DNA from: Candidatus Sericytochromatia bacterium
GTDB lineage: Bacteria > Cyanobacteriota > Sericytochromatia > JACMPN01
Assembly: GCA_014377495.1 (NCBI GenBank)
Contig: JACMPN010000590.1
Coordinates: forward strand, 1-9,253
Reading direction: 5' to 3'
Length of the DNA: 9,253 bases
The position numbers and the translations under genes were made by a program. The notes below the pieces were generated by a model. The model saw nothing but the letters and a program-made list of their open reading frames with translations, was not told the DNA's origin and made no database searches. This document shows, piece by piece, positions 6,326-9,253 of this stretch; position 1 is the first letter of the stretch, and each line of letters opens with the position of its first letter.

Positions 6326-7207
6326 TTACGGCTTGGCTGTAAAGCCCTGGTAGGCATGGCCGCTCTTCATATAATCGAAGGGCAGGTAACCGTAGCCTTT
6401 GTCGCCCCACTCGGTGCCCCAGGAGTTGCGGAAGATGAACTGACGCTTGGCGTTATCGTAGCCGACACAGAGGATGGCATGACCGCCTTCGCTTTCCTCA
6501 TTGGCTTTCGGCATGGGGATCACGCCGGAGGTGTTGCCTTCGGACATGGACGGGTAGCAATCGATCGCAAACACGACCGGCATGCCGTTGGCAATCGACT
6601 GACGCATCGCATGGACGGTGTCGATGGCCTTCCAGCCCGTGAACAGGCGGTTCTTCTTCGCTTTGGCAATGTGGGCGGGCGTGGGCCGCTCGGTGACCAG
6701 CGGCATGAATTTCACCGGATCCTCCGTGACAGCCGGGCTGAAAGTCGGAAAGTCCGTCTCCAGCGCCATGCCCAGGTTGTCGACGATCTTCATGGCATCG
6801 ACGGGATAGGTGCCTTCGTTCTGGTCGAGGGTTTTTTCCTGATGGCGGGTCAGGTTCCAGATGTAGCGGGGCGAGAGGTCGGCCCGGCGGCCCTGCTTGG
6901 CGGCCAGATACTCACCGAGACCGTCAACGGTCGCAAAGGCGACACAGGCACTGGATTGGCCCTGGTTGCTGATCGGCGAGCAGCCGGGCCGCAGGTCGAC
7001 CCGTTCCGGGAGGTTGGCTTTCACGCTGAAACCGGCCTCGTCGATGACCAGCTTTTTGAGGCCGTCGAGCTTGCAGCCCATGCCATGTCTGGCCGACCGG
7101 GACCGCTTGGCCAAGGCTTCGGCGCCGGAACTGGCGGACTGGTACCCGATGGCGGGCGTGCCGCAGCCGGTCACGACGGCCAACAGGATCAAAAGTGATT
7201 TACGCAT
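6326..7207 (-). CDS. Papain-family (C1A) cysteine peptidase, predicted lipoprotein
   Basis: A protein of 293 residues. The N-terminus is a lipoprotein signal: a hydrophobic run, then lipobox V-T-G-C15, so the mature enzyme should be lipid-anchored outside the cytoplasm. The catalytic domain starts near L66 (LPERVDLR, as in papain mature N-termini). Q82 in NQGQSSAC is the oxyanion-hole Gln, with C88 the nucleophile six residues on, exactly as Gln19/Cys25 of papain. H243 (GGHAILCVGYD) and N261 (FRNSWGTEWGDKGYGYL) complete the triad, and the C-terminal NSWG motif is classic. Only about 50 residues lie between the lipobox and the mature domain, with no ERFNIN-type inhibitor propeptide that I can see. 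ATG 7207 is supported by GGTGGAGGAG about 8 nt upstream. Its nearest upstream neighbour on this strand is the PhoX-like gene, 138 bp away. Substrate is unknown; cell-envelope protein turnover or attack on foreign protein are guesses. Confidence 0.93.
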   Translation of the reverse strand: MRKSLLILLAVVTGCGTPAIGYQSASSGAEALAKRSRSARHGMGCKLDGLKKLVIDEAGFSVKANLPERVDLRPGCSPISNQGQSSACVAFATVDGLGEYLAAKQGRRADLSPRYIWNLTRHQEKTLDQNEGTYPVDAMKIVDNLGMALETDFPTFSPAVTEDPVKFMPLVTERPTPAHIAKAKKNRLFTGWKAIDTVHAMRQSIANGMPVVFAIDCYPSMSEGNTSGVIPMPKANEESEGGHAILCVGYDNAKRQFIFRNSWGTEWGDKGYGYLPFDYMKSGHAYQGFTAKP

Positions 7208-7345
7208 GGGTCAAACTCCTCCACCAATGCCGGGGTTATCACCGCAACCAAGGCAATACCTTCTTAAGGATGGAGCAGGAATTGGTTAAGCCGGGGCTAG
7301 TGTGGTCGATTCAGGCAGCTTGGCTGAACCAGCGAGGTCAGGCCT

Positions 7346-8527
7346 TCAGAAACCCGTCACGGCGACGACACCGCCGAGGGCTTTGGCCATGACGCTGAGA
7401 AAGAGGGTCGTCCCGTCCGGCGAAAAGCTCGGGCCCGTCGGCTCACCGACCGCCAGGATGCGCAGGATCGGCGTGACGCGCCGATCCGGGGACACGGCGA
7501 GGACCCGGTTGGCACCGGTCAATGGCAAAAATTCATCGTAGCGGTCTTCACAGATGAGCAGGCGCCCTTTGCGGTCGACAATCAGGTTATCCGGATTGGC
7601 CAGGGTCGTCCCATCGCCGTTGAGGTAGACCGCCATCCGCATGGTCTTGGGGTCCAAGCGCAGGACACGGCCAAAAGGGTCGCCGGCTTTGGGCTGTCCC
7701 GTTTCGGCGATGAACAGCGTCCCGTCCGGGGCCAGCGTCACGTCCTCCAGGCGATGGAACGGTGTCGCTTTGACGGCGGCGGCGTCCAAATGGGCGTTCA
7801 GTGGGTCAGTGATCGGCAGCCAACGGGCGTTGGGTCTGTCATAGGCAAAGAGCCGCCCATGTGTCAGATCGCCGGCACGGTCCATCCGGAAACGGAACAG
7901 GTAACCGTCTTCGAAATCCTCGGTCAGGTAGACGTCCCGATCCCCGACCATGCAAGCGCTCTCATGGCTGAAGCGTCCGAGGGCCGGCCGGCGGACGGCA
8001 CGGCGGGCAGGATCGGTCGCCTTGGGATCAATCTCATAGACGTAACCATACCGGGCGACAGGGTCGGTGGGCTGCACCCGCAGGGTCAGGTAGGCCAGAT
8101 CGTTAAAAATCCGGCTCCCGGGCAGCGCCGAGGCAGGGAATTCTTCACAGGACAGAATTGTGCCCCATGGGGTGACCGCCCCGGCGCAGAGGTTGTGCAT
8201 GTCGCCGACCCAAAAAGCGCTGGAGGTGACGGTCAGGCCCGTCAAACCCAGCTTGGTGAAGCGGCCACCCACCGGATCGTTCCGATGACTCAGCTCATGG
8301 CCGACCATCAGCGTGCCGTGTCCAGCGTCCTCAGGCAGGTAGGCCGTAAAATCGTTCTGCTGGGCAAAATCCGTCCCGTCACTTAGACGATCGCCCGCCC
8401 GGATCAGGACCTTGACCTGAAGTTCGGGCGTGAGCGGGGTGGCCAATGCCACCGGCAACGGGATAGCCGCTGCCGACAACATCAGGGCCACGGTGCCACC
8501 TGTCAGCCAGTATTGCCACATCCGCAT
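7346..8527 (-). CDS. Secreted PhoX/DUF839-family protein (small member)
   Basis: A protein of 393 residues. Residues 1-29 look like a Sec signal peptide (MRMWQYW start, hydrophobic core, PVALA end). The rest follows the PhoX/DUF839 beta-propeller family: LMVGHELSHRND (73-84), C114-AGAVTPWGTILSC127-EE, GRFSHESACM (184-193), EDFEDGYLFRF (203-213), NPDNLIVDRKGRLLICED (311-328) and GPSFSPDGTTLF (365-376). In the characterised PhoX of Pseudomonas such Cys and Glu residues ligate the Fe-Ca cofactor of an alkaline phosphatase. This protein is clearly shorter than that enzyme and has no twin-Arg signal, so phosphatase activity is possible but not shown. ATG 8527 is preferred: AAGGGG lies 9 nt upstream and the signal peptide begins at once. 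The frame is open to ATG 8626, whose extension is Arg/Gly-rich and reads through hairpin DNA. It is co-oriented with the flanking hydrolase and peptidase genes, with gaps of about 140 bp. Confidence 0.87.
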   Translation of the reverse strand: MRMWQYWLTGGTVALMLSAAAIPLPVALATPLTPELQVKVLIRAGDRLSDGTDFAQQNDFTAYLPEDAGHGTLMVGHELSHRNDPVGGRFTKLGLTGLTVTSSAFWVGDMHNLCAGAVTPWGTILSCEEFPASALPGSRIFNDLAYLTLRVQPTDPVARYGYVYEIDPKATDPARRAVRRPALGRFSHESACMVGDRDVYLTEDFEDGYLFRFRMDRAGDLTHGRLFAYDRPNARWLPITDPLNAHLDAAAVKATPFHRLEDVTLAPDGTLFIAETGQPKAGDPFGRVLRLDPKTMRMAVYLNGDGTTLANPDNLIVDRKGRLLICEDRYDEFLPLTGANRVLAVSPDRRVTPILRILAVGEPTGPSFSPDGTTLFLSVMAKALGGVVAVTGF

Positions 8528-8560
8528 GCCGTCCAACCCCTTGGGCAACCCGCCCCATGG

Positions 8561-8585
8561 GCGACCCCCCATGCGGGCGGGTCGC
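8561..8585. repeat. GC-rich hairpin upstream of the PhoX-like gene
   Basis: GCGACCCCCC (8561-8570) pairs with GGG-c-GGGTCGC (8575-8585) around the 4-nt loop ATGC: ten pairs with one bulged C. A second small hairpin (CTCCC 8608-8612 with GGGAG 8617-8621) lies beside it. Both sit in the 141-bp gap between the hydrolase stop and the PhoX-like start. With no T-run, a terminator for the hydrolase gene or a leader structure are equally possible. Confidence 0.45.
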
Positions 8586-8668
8586 TGCCTGATGGCCAGC
8601 ATACGCCCTCCCGGGCGGGAGTGCATGGCCCTGATGCTGTCGGCAGCGGCGCCCGGCGCCGGCCCCGC

Positions 8669-9253
8669 TCACGCCCCGGTGGCGACGCCTTCCGGCAGGT
8701 GGCTGCCGGCGACCCGGCGGGCATCCTGGGCGCTGCGCCGGCCATGGCGGGTCGAGTCGACGGCTGCCGGCGCCCGGCGGAACCGCTCGATCGCGGCGGA
8801 GACAGCGCCCGGCTGCTCACTGCTGAGGTTGTGCCCCGCGCTGGGCAGGACCTGTAACCGGGCATTGCGGATCGGCGTCACCACTTCGTCGACGACGACG
8901 TAAGTTTTGACGACCGGGTCGTGGGAGCCCGCCAGAACGAGGACTGGACACCGGACCTTGGCGAGGGCTTCGGGGAACCAGGCTTTTTGCCAGGCCGGAA
9001 AGCTCTCGCTAAGCATCCGATCGTCGATGTTCCCACTCTCACTGTGCAGGCGGCGCAGGCCCGGCTGCAGGGGTACCTCCGGCTGGACGCCGAGTCCCAT
9101 GGCCAGTAGATGTAACCGCTCATCCGGTTGAGTAATCGCCCGCTCAAACAAAGTCAGCATGGCGGGGGACATGGGCACGCCCGTCGCCGGGCCCGGGTTG
9201 ACGAGGACGACCCGCGAGACCCGGCCCGGTTCTTGTGCCGCCAGCAGCTGGGC
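8669..9253 (-). CDS. Alpha/beta hydrolase, C-terminal part (5' partial, cut by right edge)
   Basis: The frame is open to the right edge of the window and ends at TGA (complement of 8669-8671), giving 194 visible residues. The GTG at 9178 is only an internal codon: the upstream residues AQEPGRVSRVVLVNPG fit the alpha/beta hydrolase strand that follows the nucleophile elbow. Farther on, the helical cap is followed by VRCPVLVLAGSHDPVV, with the catalytic Asp in SHD, and LQVLPSAGHNLSSEQP, with the catalytic His. The nucleophile Ser/Asp lies beyond the window. After the fold ends (about AAIERFRRAP) there is an Arg/Ala-rich tail of some 35 residues, possibly disordered. The family covers esterases, epoxide hydrolases, haloalkane dehalogenases and C-C hydrolases, so no substrate can be given. 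It is the first of three - strand genes, 141 bp upstream of the PhoX-like gene. Confidence 0.87.
   Translation of the reverse strand, partial: AQLLAAQEPGRVSRVVLVNPGPATGVPMSPAMLTLFERAITQPDERLHLLAMGLGVQPEVPLQPGLRRLHSESGNIDDRMLSESFPAWQKAWFPEALAKVRCPVLVLAGSHDPVVKTYVVVDEVVTPIRNARLQVLPSAGHNLSSEQPGAVSAAIERFRRAPAAVDSTRHGRRSAQDARRVAGSHLPEGVATGA

Noticed and set aside
6323..7198. Open frame of 291 codons on the + strand opposite the papain-like peptidase
   Set aside because: The - strand frame has lipobox, complete catalytic triad and a strong ribosome-binding site; the + frame has no recognisable motif.
7308..7326. TTCAG...CTGAA inverted repeat after the PhoX-like gene
   Set aside because: Only a 5-bp stem with an internal mismatch and no T-run; too weak to call a terminator.

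Overview
The window is GC-rich (roughly 60-65% by eye) chromosomal DNA from a bacterium, with ordinary housekeeping content. I see no phage, transposon, CRISPR array, tRNA or rRNA. No lineage can be fixed from the sequence alone. The succinate dehydrogenase membrane and iron-sulfur subunits resemble the actinobacterial/deinococcal type rather than the E. coli type. A lipoprotein signal and several Sec-type secreted enzymes are present. A deep-branching, non-proteobacterial lineage is my low-confidence guess.

Left part (1-4384, all + strand). The tail of an unrecognised Gly/Pro-rich protein runs in from the left edge. It is followed by a stand-alone cyclic-nucleotide-binding-domain protein with an intact phosphate-binding cassette and no DNA-binding domain. 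Then comes a complete succinate dehydrogenase (complex II) cluster in the order sdhC-sdhD-sdhA-sdhB: two three-helix membrane anchors, the FAD flavoprotein and the three-cluster iron-sulfur protein. The anchors carry the pair of His expected to hold heme b, and the catalytic subunits keep the known active-site and cluster ligands. A short inverted repeat lies upstream of sdhC. A strong 12-bp hairpin sits in the 150-bp gap between the anchor genes and the catalytic genes.

Middle part (4381-6328). A secreted L,D-transpeptidase with an N-terminal LysM-like segment and a long Pro/Thr/Ser-rich tail is encoded on the - strand. Its stop codon overlaps that of sdhB inside one TTAA tetranucleotide. 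It is divergent from a YbaK/EbsC-type aminoacyl-tRNA deacylase gene on the + strand. That gene converges on a papain-like peptidase gene, with a perfect 12-bp hairpin between them as the likely shared terminator.

Right part (6326-9253, all - strand). In transcription order these are the C-terminal half of an alpha/beta hydrolase (cut by the right edge), a small secreted PhoX/DUF839-type protein, and a papain-family (C1A) cysteine peptidase predicted to be a lipoprotein. The gaps of about 140 bp between them carry separate ribosome-binding sites, and one has hairpins, so they need not form one operon.

No gene-free stretch exceeds 300 bases. The most thought-provoking points are the non-E. coli residues at the quinone site of complex II, the inverted repeat and orphan cyclic-nucleotide sensor just upstream of it, and the hairpin dividing the sdh cluster. 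I did not find a convincing new multi-gene system.
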